NCBI RefSeq assembly: GCF_003063355.1
Contig: NZ_NESH01000002.1
Span: forward strand, 372,001-436,000
DNA from: Limnohabitans sp. Bal53
Lineage (GTDB): Bacteria > Pseudomonadota > Gammaproteobacteria > Burkholderiales > Burkholderiaceae_C
Reading direction: 5' to 3'
DNA length: 64,000 nt
Under the pieces are notes generated by a model. The model was not told where the DNA came from. It searched no databases and worked only from the letters and a program-made list of their open reading frames with translations. Position numbers and translations under genes: made by a program. The first letter of the stretch is position 1, and every line of letters starts with the position of its first letter. Shown here piece after piece: positions 18,458-29,621 of this stretch.

Positions 18458-18528
18458 CGGCCGCCCCCATTTTTTGAGCAAACTTTCGGGCTCTGTACTC
18501 AGGCCCGCTGGAACAGGAGAGTCAATTC

Positions 18529-20013
18529 ATGAATCGCGAAATGTTGATGTTGGTCGAAGCCATCTCACGTGAAAAGAACGTTGAGCGCGATGTGGTGTTT
18601 GGAGCCGTGGAAGCTGCTTTGGCCCAGGCCACCAAGAAGTTGTACGAAGGCGAAGTGGACATCCGTGTGGCGGTGGACCGCGACAACGGCAATTACGAGA
18701 GCTTTCGCCGCTGGCATGTGGTGCCCGACGAAGCCGGTTTGCAATTGCCCGAGCAGGAAATCCTGTTGTTCGAAGCCAAAGAACAAATCCCGGACATCGA
18801 AGTTGACGAATACATCGAAGAGCCCATTGAATCCTTGCCGATTGGCCGCATTGGCGCCATGGCCGCCAAGCAGGTGATTTTGCAAAAAATCCGCGATGCC
18901 GAGCGCGAGATGCTGCTCAACGACTTCATGTCGCGTGGCGAAAAGATTTTTGTGGGCACCGTCAAGCGCATGGACAAGGGCGACATCATCTGCGAGTCTG
19001 GCCGCATCGAAGGCCGTCTCAAGCGCAGCGAAATGATCCCCAAGGAAAACCTGCGCAGCGGTGACCGTGTGCGCGCCATGATCATGGAAGTGGACCTGAC
19101 TTTGCGCGGCGCCCCCATTTTGTTGTCGCGCTCGGCCCCCGAGTTCATGATCGAGTTGTTCCGTCAGGAAGTGCCCGAGATCGAGCAAGGCTTGTTGGAG
19201 ATCAAAACCTGCGCCCGTGACCCCGGCTCCCGCGCCAAGATTGCTGTGCTGTCGCACGACAAACGCGTCGACCCGATTGGCACCTGTGTGGGTGTGCGTG
19301 GTACACGTGTCAACGCTGTCACTAATGAATTGGCTGGCGAGCGCGTGGACATCGTGTTGTGGAGTGAAGACCCGGCCCAGTTCGTGATTGGTGCTTTGGC
19401 TCCGGCCAATGTGCAGTCCATCGTGGTGGACGAAGAAAAGCACGCCATGGACGTGGTGGTGGACGAAGAAAACCTCGCCATCGCCATCGGTCGCGGTGGC
19501 CAAAACGTGCGTTTGGCCTCTGACCTGACCGGTTGGAAGATCAACATCATGGACGCGGCCGAGTCGGCCCAAAAGCAGGCCGAAGAGACCACCGGCATTC
19601 GCCAGCTGTTCATGGAAAAGCTGGACGTGGACCAGGAGATTGCAGACATCCTGATCGGTGAAGGCTTCACCAGCCTGGAAGAAGTGGCCTATGTGCCGAT
19701 CCAGGAAATGCTGGAAATCGAAAGCTTCGACGAAGACACGATCAATGAACTGCGTACCCGTGCCAAGGACGCATTGTTGACCCTTGAGATTGCACGTGAA
19801 GAGAGCGTTGAAGACGTTTCTCTGGACCTGCGCGACCTGCCTGGCTTGACGCCTGAGCTGATTTCCAAGCTGGTGGAAGCGGGTATCCACACCCGTGACG
19901 ACCTGGCTGACCTGGCCACCGACGAACTGACTGACATTACCGCTCAGACAGCTGAAGAGGCGACCGCCCTGATCATGAAAGCCCGTGAACATTGGTTCGC
20001 TGGCCAGGCCTGA
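18529..20013 (+). CDS. nusA: Transcription termination/antitermination factor NusA
   Basis: RNA polymerase-bound elongation and antitermination factor, 494 residues. It has the N-terminal RNAP-binding domain ([18 protein letters not shown]), an S1 domain (about 135-200, [16 protein letters not shown]), two KH domains ([39 protein letters not shown]) and two C-terminal acidic repeats (from about 360), as in E. coli. A good AGGAGA ribosome-binding site precedes the ATG. Second gene of the rimP operon. Confidence 0.97.
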   Translation: MNREMLMLVEAISREKNVERDVVFGAVEAALAQATKKLYEGEVDIRVAVDRDNGNYESFRRWHVVPDEAGLQLPEQEILLFEAKEQIPDIEVDEYIEEPIESLPIGRIGAMAAKQVILQKIRDAEREMLLNDFMSRGEKIFVGTVKRMDKGDIICESGRIEGRLKRSEMIPKENLRSGDRVRAMIMEVDLTLRGAPILLSRSAPEFMIELFRQEVPEIEQGLLEIKTCARDPGSRAKIAVLSHDKRVDPIGTCVGVRGTRVNAVTNELAGERVDIVLWSEDPAQFVIGALAPANVQSIVVDEEKHAMDVVVDEENLAIAIGRGGQNVRLASDLTGWKINIMDAAESAQKQAEETTGIRQLFMEKLDVDQEIADILIGEGFTSLEEVAYVPIQEMLEIESFDEDTINELRTRAKDALLTLEIAREESVEDVSLDLRDLPGLTPELISKLVEAGIHTRDDLADLATDELTDITAQTAEEATALIMKAREHWFAGQA

Positions 20014-20039
20014 AGTCTGATGGAGGCTTGAACAAAATT

Positions 20040-23000
20040 ATGTCCAGTACCACTGTTGCCGAGTTCGCCAATGAACTCAAAAAATCTGCCGATGTTTTGC
20101 TTGAGCAATTGCGATCTGCCGGGGTGCCTAAGGCCACTCAGGCCGATGCTTTGACCGACGCGGACAAGCAAAAACTCCTGAGCTATTTGCAAGCGAGCCA
20201 CGGCACCGTGTCCGCCGACCGCAAAAAGATCACGCTGGTCAAAAAATCGACGAGTGAGATCAAGCAAGCTGATGCTTCAGGCAAAGCCCGCACCATCCAA
20301 GTCGAAGTGCGCAAAAAACGCACATTGATCAAACGCGATGACGAACCTGTGGCCGCGGCAGAAGAGGCGGTTGAGGAGCCTCAGATTGACCACGCAGAAC
20401 TGTCTCGCCGCGAAGAAGAAGCGCGCCGACAGGCCGAGTTGATCCGCCGTCAAGAAGAAGATTTGGCAGAAAAGCGCCGCCTTCGTGAAGCCCAAGAAGC
20501 CGCGCAGCGTGCTGAGCTGGCTGCTCAAGAAGCGAAAGCTTTGGCACAAGCCCAGGCACAAGTGATCGAGGAAGCCAAGACGCAAGAGCCTGCTCCTGCA
20601 GCCAAGCCGCAACTGAGCCGCGAAGAGCGTGAACAGTTGGCGCGGGCAGAAGCGGCCAGAATCAATGCTGCGTCCCAGGCCAAGCCTGCGGCTGTTGCTG
20701 CGACAGAGCCCGTGACCTCAGCCGCGGACAACAAAGCCGCAGCGGCTGCTGAAGCTGCCCAAGCTGCTGCCGCAAAAGCCGATGCCGACAAGGCCGCTCG
20801 TGAAGCCGCAGCCCAAAGGGCTGCTGCCGAGTCCAAAGCCAAGGCTGATGAAGACACGGCGCGTGCTCAGGATCTGGACGCACGACGCCGCAAGGCTCTG
20901 GCCGAGGCCGAAGCCATCCGCGCCATGATGAATGCCCCCAAAAAGGTGTTGGTGGCCAAGAAGGAAGAGCCCAAGGCTGAGCCCAAAGCAGCGGTCAAAG
21001 GCACGCTGCACAAGCCAGCAGGTACACCCGCCCCTGGTGCACGTGCAGCGGCTGCCCAAGCTGCAACATCTGCTGCGCCGGGCGCTCCTGGTGCGAACAA
21101 GGAAGTCAAATCGGCCAAGCTGTCGTCCAGCTGGGCGGGCGATCCTGCCAAGAAAAAGGCCATTCCCACGCGTGGTGATACCAGTGGTGGTGTGGGCCGC
21201 AACAACTGGCGCACAGGGCCTCGCGGCCGACGCGGCAATGAGCGCGACCGTGAAGAAGGCCAAAACCAGCAGGCACCGGCTGAAGTGCGTGTGTTGGAAG
21301 TCCACGTACCGGAGACCATTACCGTGTCGGAGTTGGCCCACAAGATGGCCATCAAGGCCTCTGAGGTCATCAAGCACCTGATGAAGCTGGGCCAGATGGC
21401 CACCATGAACCAGCCGCTGGACCAAGACACCGCCATGATCGTGGTGGAAGAAATGGGCCACAAAGCGGTGGTGGCGGCTCTGGACGATCCAGAAGCCTTC
21501 ACCGACGACGAAGTGTCCGATCAACACGCCGAGTTGTTGCCCCGAGCACCTGTGGTGACTGTCATGGGCCACGTGGACCACGGTAAAACCTCGCTGCTGG
21601 ACTACATCCGCCGTGCCAAAGTGGCATCCGGCGAAGCCGGTGGCATCACCCAGCACATTGGCGCTTATCACGTCGAAACGCCTCGCGGCATGATTTCTTT
21701 CTTAGACACCCCCGGTCACGAGGCCTTCACGGCCATGCGTGCCCGTGGTGCGCAAGCCACCGACATCGTCATCCTCGTGGTGGCCGGTGACGACGGTGTG
21801 ATGCCGCAAACCAAAGAAGCCATCAAACACGCCAAAGCGGCGGGTGTGCCGATCGTGGTGGCCATCAACAAGATGGACAAGCCCGATTCGAACATCGAGC
21901 GCGTGCGTGCTGAACTGATTTCTGAAGAAGTCGTGCCAGAGGAATTTGGCGGCGAATCGCCTTTTGTCTCTGTGTCTGCCAAAACCGGCATGGGCATCGA
22001 CGAATTGCTTGAGCAAGTGCTCTTGCAAGCCGAAGTGCTGGAACTCAAGGCTCCGGTGCAAGCTGCCGCCAAGGGTTTGGTCATCGAAGCGCGTCTGGAC
22101 AAGGGCCGTGGTCCTGTGGCCACCATCTTGGTGCAGTCGGGCACTTTGAACACGGGTGATGTGGTGCTGGCTGGCCAGACTTTTGGCCGCGTGCGTGCCA
22201 TGCTGGACGAAAACGGCGCCACCATCAAATCGGCTGGTCCCTCGATTCCTGTCGAGATTCAAGGTCTCACCGAAGTGCCACAAGCCGGCGACGAATTCAT
22301 GGTCATGAGCGATGAGCGCCGTGCCCGCGAGATCGCCACTTACCGTGCAGGCAAGTTCCGCAACACCAAGCTTGCCAAGCAACAAGCGGCCAAGCTCGAG
22401 AACATGTTCACCGACATGTCGGCGGGCGAAGTCAAGATGCTGCCCATCATCATCAAGGCCGACGTACAGGGTTCGCAAGAAGCCTTGGGCGCATCCTTGC
22501 TCAAGCTGTCCAACGAAGAAGTCAAAGTCCAGCTGGTTTACTCCGGTGTGGGCGGCATCAGCGAATCGGACATCAACCTGGCGATCGCTTCCAAGGCCAT
22601 CGTGATCGGCTTCAACGTGCGTGCCGATGCCGGTGCGCGCAAGTTGGCCGAAGGCAATGGCGTTGACCTGCATTACTACAACATCATTTATGACGCTGTG
22701 GATGAGCTCAAAGCCGCGATGTCGGGCATGTTGGCTCCAGAGCAGCGCGAAGAGATCATGGGTATGGCCGAAATCCGGACCGTGTTCGTGGCCTCCAAAA
22801 TCGGTACGGTTGCAGGTTGTATGGTCACTTCGGGTCAAGTCACCCGCAATGCCAAATTCCGCCTGCTGCGCAACAACGTGGTCATCTACACCGGCGAACT
22901 CGACTCGCTCAAACGTCTCAAAGACGATGTGCGTGAAGTCAAGGAAGGCTTCGAGTGCGGTATCAAGCTCAAGAACTACAACGACATCAAAGAAGGCGAT

Positions 23001-23045
23001 CAACTCGAATTCTTCGACGTCAAGGAAATCGCGAGAACGCTGTAA
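20040..23045 (+). CDS. infB: Translation initiation factor IF-2
   Basis: GTPase that places initiator tRNA on the 30S subunit; 1001 residues, long as usual in betaproteobacteria. The IF-2 N-terminal domain ([20 protein letters not shown]) is followed by a long charged Ala/Glu/Lys-rich linker (about 100-410). The second IF2_N module is [20 protein letters not shown], and the G domain carries GHVDHGKTS near residue 510, DTPGHEAF and NKMDKPDSN. Domains II-IV follow. The ATG at 20040 is chosen over an upstream GTG that lies inside nusA. Confidence 0.97.
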   Translation: MSSTTVAEFANELKKSADVLLEQLRSAGVPKATQADALTDADKQKLLSYLQASHGTVSADRKKITLVKKSTSEIKQADASGKARTIQVEVRKKRTLIKRDDEPVAAAEEAVEEPQIDHAELSRREEEARRQAELIRRQEEDLAEKRRLREAQEAAQRAELAAQEAKALAQAQAQVIEEAKTQEPAPAAKPQLSREEREQLARAEAARINAASQAKPAAVAATEPVTSAADNKAAAAAEAAQAAAAKADADKAAREAAAQRAAAESKAKADEDTARAQDLDARRRKALAEAEAIRAMMNAPKKVLVAKKEEPKAEPKAAVKGTLHKPAGTPAPGARAAAAQAATSAAPGAPGANKEVKSAKLSSSWAGDPAKKKAIPTRGDTSGGVGRNNWRTGPRGRRGNERDREEGQNQQAPAEVRVLEVHVPETITVSELAHKMAIKASEVIKHLMKLGQMATMNQPLDQDTAMIVVEEMGHKAVVAALDDPEAFTDDEVSDQHAELLPRAPVVTVMGHVDHGKTSLLDYIRRAKVASGEAGGITQHIGAYHVETPRGMISFLDTPGHEAFTAMRARGAQATDIVILVVAGDDGVMPQTKEAIKHAKAAGVPIVVAINKMDKPDSNIERVRAELISEEVVPEEFGGESPFVSVSAKTGMGIDELLEQVLLQAEVLELKAPVQAAAKGLVIEARLDKGRGPVATILVQSGTLNTGDVVLAGQTFGRVRAMLDENGATIKSAGPSIPVEIQGLTEVPQAGDEFMVMSDERRAREIATYRAGKFRNTKLAKQQAAKLENMFTDMSAGEVKMLPIIIKADVQGSQEALGASLLKLSNEEVKVQLVYSGVGGISESDINLAIASKAIVIGFNVRADAGARKLAEGNGVDLHYYNIIYDAVDELKAAMSGMLAPEQREEIMGMAEIRTVFVASKIGTVAGCMVTSGQVTRNAKFRLLRNNVVIYTGELDSLKRLKDDVREVKEGFECGIKLKNYNDIKEGDQLEFFDVKEIARTL

Positions 23046-23420
23046 ATGGCGCGTAAAAAGCAGTCCTCTGTGCCCAACCGCGGTTTCCGCGTGGCCGACC
23101 AGATCCAGCGGGATCTGGCCGAGTTGATAGCACGCGAGTTGAAAGACCCGCGTGTGGGCATGATCACGCTCAACGCCATCGAGGTCACACCCGATTACGC
23201 CCATGCCAAGGTTTTTTTCAGTGTTTTGACGGGCAATCCCGAAGAAGCCACCGAAGGCCTGAACGCTGCTGCGGGTTTTTTGCGCAATGGCTTGTTCAAA
23301 CGATTGCACATCCACACCGTGCCGACATTGCACTTCTTGTTTGACCGCACCACAGAACGTGCCTCAGATATGAACGCATTGATCGCCAAGGCCGTGTCGT
23401 CTCGCGCCCAGGAGGACTGA
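23046..23420 (+). CDS. rbfA: 30S ribosome-binding factor RbfA
   Basis: Late 30S assembly and cold-shock factor, 124 residues. Starts directly after the infB stop. Seen: [37 protein letters not shown] and the KH-type core FSVLTG...[28 protein letters not shown], with the family motif for decoding-site 16S rRNA contact. Only 2 bp separate it from truB. Confidence 0.96.
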   Translation: MARKKQSSVPNRGFRVADQIQRDLAELIARELKDPRVGMITLNAIEVTPDYAHAKVFFSVLTGNPEEATEGLNAAAGFLRNGLFKRLHIHTVPTLHFLFDRTTERASDMNALIAKAVSSRAQED

Positions 23421-23422
23421 GC

Positions 23423-24403
23423 ATGAACGCGCCACGCACCAGGGTGCAGCGGCGCCCTGTGCACGGGGTGCTGCTGCTCGACAAACCGCTGGGTCTTTCC
23501 AGCAATCAGGCTTTGCAAAAAGCCAAATGGTTGCTGCGTGCCGAGAAAGCGGGTCATACCGGGACACTCGACCCTTTGGCCACGGGTGTCTTGCCTTTGT
23601 GTTTTGGCGCCGCCACCAAGTTCAGTCAGCAGCATCTGGATGCTGACAAGACTTACGAGACCACGGTGCGGCTGGGTCTGAAAACCAACACGGCCGATGC
23701 CGAAGGCGAGGTGATCTCTGTCCGAGAAGTGTCATGTTCGGCTGGTATGGTGGTTGAAGTGTTGGACCGGTTCATGGGGTCGATCAGCCAAGTGCCTCCG
23801 ATGCACAGCGCCTTGAAAAAAGATGGCAAGGCACTTTATGAATATGCCCGAGAGGGTGAAACCGTTGAGCGCGAAGCGCGCAACGTGGTGATTCATGATT
23901 TGAACTTGCTGGACATGCAACTGCAAGGTGATGCACCTTTTTTGCGTTTGCGTGTGCGGTGCAGCAAAGGCACTTACATCAGAACGCTGGGCGAAGACAT
24001 CGCCGAGGCATTGGGGTGTGGTGGTCATTTGAGTGCTTTGCGTCGCGTGGTGACCGGGCCTTTTGAAGAAGCCCAGTGCGTGACCTTGTCTGCGCTCGAG
24101 AGCATGGACGAAAACCAAAGGCTGGCGGCTTTGCGGCCGGTCGATGTGCTGCTGCCGGACTACACCCAGGTGAGTTTGGACAGCGACAACGCAGGCAAGT
24201 TTTTGAGTGGGGTGCGCCGTCGCGGCCCTTGGAATGATTGTGATCAAGTCGTGGTGTATGGAGAGCATCCTCGTGCCTTGCTGGGAACAGCACATGTGCA
24301 TGGCGGCGAATTGATTCCGGGTCGATTGTTGAGCCCGATCGAAATTCAACAGATTTTGGAAAAATCACCTGTCAACGTGCCATTGCTGGCCGAGCAGGTT
24401 TAA
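23423..24403 (+). CDS. truB: tRNA pseudouridine(55) synthase TruB
   Basis: Makes pseudouridine 55 in the T loop of tRNAs. At 326 residues it has the motif I start HGVLLLDKPLGLSSNQALQ, the catalytic motif GHTGTLDPLATGVLPLC with the Asp near residue 49, and VRCSKGTYIRTLGEDI. The C-terminal PUA-like part is short. AGGAGG just upstream of the start gives a strong ribosome-binding site. Last gene of the rimP operon. Confidence 0.96.
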   Translation: MNAPRTRVQRRPVHGVLLLDKPLGLSSNQALQKAKWLLRAEKAGHTGTLDPLATGVLPLCFGAATKFSQQHLDADKTYETTVRLGLKTNTADAEGEVISVREVSCSAGMVVEVLDRFMGSISQVPPMHSALKKDGKALYEYAREGETVEREARNVVIHDLNLLDMQLQGDAPFLRLRVRCSKGTYIRTLGEDIAEALGCGGHLSALRRVVTGPFEEAQCVTLSALESMDENQRLAALRPVDVLLPDYTQVSLDSDNAGKFLSGVRRRGPWNDCDQVVVYGEHPRALLGTAHVHGGELIPGRLLSPIEIQQILEKSPVNVPLLAEQV

Positions 24404-24416
24404 AGGAAGAGAAAGC

Positions 24417-26234
24417 ATGAGCAAGCAAATTCGCAACATCGCCATCATCGCGCACGTTGACCACGGCAAAACCACCATGGTGGACCAGCTGCTGCGTCAG
24501 TCGGGTACCTTCGCTGACCACGAAAAAGTCGTCGACACCGTCATGGACAACAACGCCATCGAACGTGAGCGCGGCATCACCATCTTGGCCAAAAACTGCG
24601 CTGTCAGCTGGGAAGGCACCCACATCAACATCGTGGACACCCCCGGCCACGCGGACTTCGGTGGCGAAGTTGAACGCGCCTTGTCCATGGTCGACGGTGT
24701 GGTGCTGCTCATCGACGCGCAAGAAGGCCCCATGCCCCAAACACGTTTCGTGACCAAAAAGGCTTTGGCTTTGGGCTTGAAGCCCATCGTGGTGGTGAAC
24801 AAGGTCGACAAGCCCGGTGCGAACCCTGACAAAGTGGTCAATGCCGCTTTTGACCTGTTCGACAAATTGGGTGCGAACGACGAGCAGCTGGATTTCCCCG
24901 TGGTGTACGCCTCCGGCATCAATGGCTGGACATCTTTGGAAGAGGGCGCACCCGGTGAGCAGTGGGGCCCCGACATGTCGGCCTTGTTCAATACCGTGCT
25001 CAAGCACGTCAAGCCCAACGCAGGCGACCCCGCAGCGCCGCTGCAATTGCAGATTTCTGCCCTCGACTTTTCGACCTTCGTGGGCCGTATCGGTGTGGGT
25101 CGCATCAGCCAAGGCACCGTCAAGCCCAACATGGATGTGGTGGTGATGGAAGGCGCTGACGGCTCGACCATCAAAGGCCGAGTCAACCAAGTGCTGACTT
25201 TCCAAGGCCTGGACCGCGTGCAGGTGACCGAAGCCGGTCCTGGCGACATTGTTTTGATCAACGGGATTGCTGACCTGAACATCGGCGTGACGGTGACCGA
25301 CCCGCTCAAGCCCACCCCACTGCCCATGCTCAAGGTGGACGAGCCCACCCTGACCATGAACTTCTGCGTGAACACCTCGCCTTTGGCAGGCCGTGAAGGC
25401 AAGTACGTGACCAGCCGTCAGATCTGGGACCGTCTGCAAAAAGAGCTCCAGCACAACGTGGCTTTGCGCGTCAAAGAAACCGACGAAGACGGTATTTTTG
25501 AAGTGGCCGGTCGTGGTGAATTGCACCTGACCATCTTGCTGGAAAACATGCGCCGTGAAGGCTACGAGCTGGCTGTGTCCAAGCCTCGAGTGTTGTTCCG
25601 CGACATCAACGGTGAGCGCCATGAGCCTATCGAGTTGGTGACGGCCGACATCGAAGAAAACCACCAAGGCGGCGTGATGCAAGCCTTGGGTGAGCGCAAA
25701 GGCGAGTTGGTCAATATGGAACCCGATGGTCGTGGTCGTGTCCGCTTGGAATACCGCATCCCGGCCCGAGGCCTGATCGGTTTCACCAACGAATTCCTGA
25801 ACTTGACCCGTGGTTCCGGCCTGATCTCCAACATCTTTGACGGCTATGAGCCGCACAAAGGCGAAATCGGCGGCCGCAAGAACGGTGTGTTGATTTCCAT
25901 GGACGACGGTGAAATCTTCACCTATGCCCTGGGCAAGCTGGACGACCGTGGCCGCATGTTCGTCAAGGCGAATGATCCGGTGTACGAAGGCATGATTGTG
26001 GGTATCCACAGCCGTGACAACGACCTGGTGGTCAACGCCACGCGCACCAAGCAGCTGACCAACTTCCGTGTGTCTGGCAAAGAAGACGCGATCAAGATCA
26101 CGCCTCCAATCGACTTGACACTGGAATACGGCGTTGAATTCATCGAAGACGACGAATTGGTCGAAATCACACCCAAGAGCGTGCGTCTGCGCAAGCGTTT
26201 CCTCAAGGAAAGCGACCGCAAGCGCAACAAGTGA
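24417..26234 (+). CDS. typA: Translational GTPase TypA/BipA
   Basis: Ribosome-associated GTPase of the EF-G class that helps 50S assembly and stress adaptation. The 605-residue protein has the G domain with [15 protein letters not shown] near residue 11, [24 protein letters not shown] and [13 protein letters not shown]. The EF-G-like domains and the BipA-specific C-terminal domain (from about 480, [15 protein letters not shown]) follow. AAGGAAGAG precedes the ATG. It starts 13 bp after truB and may be co-transcribed. Confidence 0.97.
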   Translation: MSKQIRNIAIIAHVDHGKTTMVDQLLRQSGTFADHEKVVDTVMDNNAIERERGITILAKNCAVSWEGTHINIVDTPGHADFGGEVERALSMVDGVVLLIDAQEGPMPQTRFVTKKALALGLKPIVVVNKVDKPGANPDKVVNAAFDLFDKLGANDEQLDFPVVYASGINGWTSLEEGAPGEQWGPDMSALFNTVLKHVKPNAGDPAAPLQLQISALDFSTFVGRIGVGRISQGTVKPNMDVVVMEGADGSTIKGRVNQVLTFQGLDRVQVTEAGPGDIVLINGIADLNIGVTVTDPLKPTPLPMLKVDEPTLTMNFCVNTSPLAGREGKYVTSRQIWDRLQKELQHNVALRVKETDEDGIFEVAGRGELHLTILLENMRREGYELAVSKPRVLFRDINGERHEPIELVTADIEENHQGGVMQALGERKGELVNMEPDGRGRVRLEYRIPARGLIGFTNEFLNLTRGSGLISNIFDGYEPHKGEIGGRKNGVLISMDDGEIFTYALGKLDDRGRMFVKANDPVYEGMIVGIHSRDNDLVVNATRTKQLTNFRVSGKEDAIKITPPIDLTLEYGVEFIEDDELVEITPKSVRLRKRFLKESDRKRNK

Positions 26235-26248
26235 TCGGCTAAGCCATC

Positions 26249-27130
26249 ATGCGTTTGACTCACGGCATGGCCGTCTGGACCATGGTGGGCTGTACCGCCT
26301 TGTGGTCAATGGCCGGGGTGGTGACGCGCCACCTCGACCGAGCCCAAGGCTTTGAGGTCACGTTCTGGCGCAGTCTCTTTACGGTGGTCTCCCTTCTGAT
26401 CATTTTGCCCCTGTGGAAGGGCCAAGGCATTTGGCGAAGTTTGCCTTGGCGAAACCCTTACTTCTGGATATCTGGGGTGTGCTGGAGCATCATGTTCACC
26501 GCCTTCATGGTGGGCCTGACTTTGACCACAGTGGCCAACGTGCTGATCACCATGGCCGTGGCTCCGTTTCTCACCGCTTTGTTGTCTTGGGGCTTTCTCA
26601 AAGCCCGTTTACCCTTGCGCACCTGGGTGGCGATCATGCTGGCCGGTGCTGGTATCGCTTGGATGTATGGCAGTCAACTGACCATGAACGATCCCAACTT
26701 CCTCATTGGCACCTTGGTCGCCCTGTGCGTGCCCTTGGCTGCAGGTGTGCAATGGACATTCCTGCAAAAAAGCCAAAGCAAAGGGCCCATTGATTTGGTG
26801 CCCTCGGTATTGCTTGGAGCTGTTATTTCAAGTTTGCTTATGCTGCCAGTGTCATGGCCTTTTCAGGCCTCTGCCCACGATGTAGGTTTGCTGGCGATGC
26901 TGGGTTTGTTTCAACTGGCGATTCCCTGCGTTTTGTCGGTCATTTGTGCCCGAGTGCTTCAAGCCCCCGAAGTGTCCTTGCTCGGCATGCTCGAAGTGGT
27001 GTTTGGTATCACATTGGCTTGGTGGGGTGCCAACGAAGCCCCTCAAATGAGCGTATTGTTGGGCGGGTCCCTCGTCCTGGGGGCTTTGCTCATGAACCAA
27101 TGGTTAGGCTGGAGACAAAACAATGTCTGA
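26249..27130 (+). CDS. DMT-superfamily permease (EamA family)
   Basis: Inner-membrane carrier of 293 residues with two EamA repeats of five helices each (about 5-140 and 155-290). The first helix is MAVWTMVGCTALWSMAGVVT, followed by FEVTFWRSLFTVVSLLII, the typical early motif. EamA proteins export metabolites or amino acids; this substrate is unknown. The last 8 bp overlap the next gene, so the pair is likely co-translated. Confidence 0.86.
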   Translation: MRLTHGMAVWTMVGCTALWSMAGVVTRHLDRAQGFEVTFWRSLFTVVSLLIILPLWKGQGIWRSLPWRNPYFWISGVCWSIMFTAFMVGLTLTTVANVLITMAVAPFLTALLSWGFLKARLPLRTWVAIMLAGAGIAWMYGSQLTMNDPNFLIGTLVALCVPLAAGVQWTFLQKSQSKGPIDLVPSVLLGAVISSLLMLPVSWPFQASAHDVGLLAMLGLFQLAIPCVLSVICARVLQAPEVSLLGMLEVVFGITLAWWGANEAPQMSVLLGGSLVLGALLMNQWLGWRQNNV

Positions 27131-28205
27131 TGTCATCGCACAAATTGAAGGCCGCATCGGCTGCATCACCCTCAACCGCCCCAAAGCGCTCAACGCCCTG
27201 TCGCTCGACATGGTGCGCTCTCTGACGCAGGCCTTGCTCGATTGGCAAGCCGATCCCCAAGTGCTGGCCGTGGCGGTACGCGGCACGGGTAAAGAAGGGC
27301 CGTTTGGTGCTTTCTGTGCGGGGGGCGACATCCGATTTTTCCACCAAGCGGCCACGGCAGGTGATGCGTCCTTGGGTGACTTTTTCACCGAAGAGTACCG
27401 CCTGAACCACCTGATTCACACCTACAGCAAACCCTACATTGCCTTCATGGATGGCATCGTCATGGGCGGCGGCATGGGCATCAGCCAAGGTGCCAGCGTG
27501 CGTGTGGTGACCGAGCGGACCAAGATGGCCATGCCCGAAACCAACATCGGTCTGTTTCCTGATGTGGGTGGCGGTTATTTCCTGAGCCGTTGCCCGGGCC
27601 GTCTGGGTGAATACTTGGGCCTGACAGGCCATATGTTGAGCGGCGCACAAGCCGTGGCCGCCAAGTTGGCCGATATCGCGCTGCCCAGCGGTATGCTCGA
27701 GCCCATCTGGCAAACCCTGATCAGCAGTCCCTTTGAGAACCCCGAGTCGGTGGAGCGTTGGGTGCTGGCCCAAGCCGGTGCCATGACCCCTGAAAAGCTC
27801 ACGCCTCAGCCACAAATTGACGAGGTGTTTGGCTTGCCCACGGTGGCCGACATGTTGACCCGGTTGGAGTCGGCGTCCGATGAATGGAGCCAGAAAACGG
27901 CCCAGGCTTTGCGTCACCGCTCGCCCTTGATGCTGCATGTGGTGCTCGAACAAATTCGCCGCGCCCGACAAATGAGCCTGGCCGATGACCTGCGCATGGA
28001 GCGGGACATGGTGCACCACTGTTTCCACCTGCGATCGGTGGCCAACAGTGAAACGGTGGAAGGTATCCGCGCTTTGGCCGTGGACAAAGACCACACGCCG
28101 AAATGGAAGCCTGCACGTGTGGAAGATGTGGATCTTGCTGAAGCAGCGCGTTTCTTTGCCAGCCCATGGCCCTCAGACCATCACCCGCTGCGCGATCTGA
28201 GTTGA
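27123..28205 (+). CDS. Enoyl-CoA hydratase/isomerase family protein, 3-hydroxyisobutyryl-CoA hydrolase-like
   Basis: Crotonase-fold enzyme of 360 residues. The length, the ECH_2-type C-terminus and motifs such as GAFCAGGDIRFFHQA, PYIAFMDGIVMGGGMGISQGA (oxyanion-hole glycines) and MPETNIGLFPDVGGGYFLSRCPG match 3-hydroxyisobutyryl-CoA hydrolases of valine breakdown better than short enoyl-CoA hydratases. Whether it is a hydrolase or hydratase is not settled by eye. It ends tail-to-tail with smpB, 18 bp apart. Confidence 0.85.
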   Translation: MSDVIAQIEGRIGCITLNRPKALNALSLDMVRSLTQALLDWQADPQVLAVAVRGTGKEGPFGAFCAGGDIRFFHQAATAGDASLGDFFTEEYRLNHLIHTYSKPYIAFMDGIVMGGGMGISQGASVRVVTERTKMAMPETNIGLFPDVGGGYFLSRCPGRLGEYLGLTGHMLSGAQAVAAKLADIALPSGMLEPIWQTLISSPFENPESVERWVLAQAGAMTPEKLTPQPQIDEVFGLPTVADMLTRLESASDEWSQKTAQALRHRSPLMLHVVLEQIRRARQMSLADDLRMERDMVHHCFHLRSVANSETVEGIRALAVDKDHTPKWKPARVEDVDLAEAARFFASPWPSDHHPLRDLS

Positions 28206-28223
28206 ACGTTTGCGCCTTGCCGT

Positions 28224-28718
28224 TCAGCGGTCGCGGTGGCGGCTCTTCATGGCGCGTTCGATTTCGCGCTTGCCTTCGCGGTCTTTGATGGTGTCGCGTT
28301 TGTCGTGCTCGGCCTTGCCTTTGGCCAGCGCAATGTCGCACTTCACTTTGCCTGATTTCCAGTGCAAGTTGATTGGCACCAGGGTGTAGCCCTTTTGTTC
28401 GATCTTGCCGATCAGCCGCTTGATCTCTTCCTTGTTCAGCAGCAGCTTGCGCGTGCGTGCGGCTTCGGGGTTGATGTGGGTGGAGGCGGTTTTGAGTGGG
28501 TTGATCAAGCAGCCGATGATGAACAACTCGCCATTGCGAATCACCACATAACCGTCCGTCAGCTGCACTTTGCCTTCGCGAATCGCCTTGACCTCCCAGC
28601 CTTCGAGCACCATGCCGGCCTCGTATCGCTCTTCAAAAAAATAGTCGAATGACGCTTTTTTGTTCTCGGCGATCTTGGCGAAGGTGGGGGCAGCAGGGGA
28701 CTTTTTGGTGGTGGCCAT
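28224..28718 (-). CDS. smpB: SsrA-binding protein SmpB
   Basis: Partner of tmRNA in trans-translation. At 164 residues from [21 protein letters not shown] it shows the family core [42 protein letters not shown] and [14 protein letters not shown]. The basic C-terminal tail ([20 protein letters not shown]) enters the mRNA path. Upstream in-frame codons overlap the ratA promoter region and have no family match. Divergent from ratA, 94 bp between starts. Confidence 0.96.
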   Translation of the reverse strand: MATTKKSPAAPTFAKIAENKKASFDYFFEERYEAGMVLEGWEVKAIREGKVQLTDGYVVIRNGELFIIGCLINPLKTASTHINPEAARTRKLLLNKEEIKRLIGKIEQKGYTLVPINLHWKSGKVKCDIALAKGKAEHDKRDTIKDREGKREIERAMKSRHRDR

Positions 28719-28812
28719 GAGGAGCAGATAAGGACGGCACTGCTGTTCGCAAGGGTGTGCCGCTGGGCGAAGCGCCTGCGGGCGCGTCGAAAAACTACAA
28801 TCGCTGCATTGT

Positions 28813-29253
28813 ATGAAGAATATCCACAAGTCCGTTCTGATCTGGTACTCGCCAGAAGAAATGTTTCGCCTCGTGACCGACGTGGCGCGTTACCCCGAAT
28901 TTCTGCCGTGGTGTGACCGTGCCAGTGTGCTCGAAACCGACGCCCAGGGCATGGTGGCCGAGGTCGGCATCAGTCTGGGCGGCATCCAGCAAACCTTCAC
29001 CACCCGCAACACCCACGAAGAAGGGCGCTCTGTCGGCATGAGCTTGGTCAAAGGGCCTTTCTCTAATCTGAGCGGCACTTGGCGTTTCATCCCCGTGGGC
29101 GACGGCTCGCAACGCGCCTGCAAAGTCGAGCTGGATTTGCAATACGGCTTTTCCAGTAAAACCCTGGCGGCGCTCGTGGGCCCCGTCTTCGACAAGATCG
29201 CAGCCAGCTTGGTGGATGCTTTTGTCAAACGAGCTGAATCGGTGTATGGCTGA
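28813..29253 (+). CDS. ratA: RatA-type START/coenzyme Q-binding domain protein
   Basis: Small START-like protein, 146 residues, with the family pattern [32 protein letters not shown] and a C-terminal amphipathic helix [23 protein letters not shown]. Homologues are described as the ribosome-association toxin RatA in E. coli and as COQ10-type ubiquinone-binding proteins. It sits next to smpB and rnfH as in many proteobacteria. Overlaps rnfH by 8 bp. Confidence 0.9.
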   Translation: MKNIHKSVLIWYSPEEMFRLVTDVARYPEFLPWCDRASVLETDAQGMVAEVGISLGGIQQTFTTRNTHEEGRSVGMSLVKGPFSNLSGTWRFIPVGDGSQRACKVELDLQYGFSSKTLAALVGPVFDKIAASLVDAFVKRAESVYG

Positions 29254-29614
29254 GCAGCTCGTACCGGTCACACTGTGCTGGAGCTTGGCGCCCCGGCATG
29301 TGCAAGAAATTCAGCTGAAGGTGCCCACAGGCAGTACCGTGCAGGACGTGTTGGCACGCGGTGTGACGCAGTGCTTGCAAGGTCAAGAGGCCATCGACCC
29401 CGCATTCTTGTCGTCGCTGCAGTTTCAGCAACCCGGCATCTGGGGCAAAAAAGTGCCCTGGACACAGGTGGTGCAAGAGGCCGACCGCATCGAGTTGTAT
29501 CGCCCTCTCAAGGTGGACCCCAAAGTCGCTCGCCGCCAGCGGTTCAAGCGACAAGGCAAAGGCCGCACTGGCCTTTTTGCCAACCGCAAGAGCGGGTCTG
29601 CTGCCGGGTATTGA
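29246..29614 (+). CDS. rnfH: RnfH family (UPF0125) protein
   Basis: Ubiquitin-fold protein of 122 residues with the family pattern VTLCWSLAPRHVQEIQLKVPTGSTVQDVL, GIWGKKVPWTQVV and DRIELYRPLKVDPKVARRQRF. The ATG at 29246 overlaps the ratA end, which fits the conserved ratA-rnfH pair. RatB/RnfH function is poorly known. A basic C-terminal tail of about 20 residues follows the fold. Confidence 0.9.
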   Translation: MAEQLVPVTLCWSLAPRHVQEIQLKVPTGSTVQDVLARGVTQCLQGQEAIDPAFLSSLQFQQPGIWGKKVPWTQVVQEADRIELYRPLKVDPKVARRQRFKRQGKGRTGLFANRKSGSAAGY

Positions 29615-29621
29615 AACGACC

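Noticed and set aside
21702..23333. Long minus-strand open frame across infB and rbfA
   Set aside because: Composition is that of an antisense shadow (His-, Gln- and Val-rich), and it spans two well-defined genes.
24372..26009. Long minus-strand open frame across typA
   Set aside because: Antisense shadow; typA is complete with all GTPase motifs.
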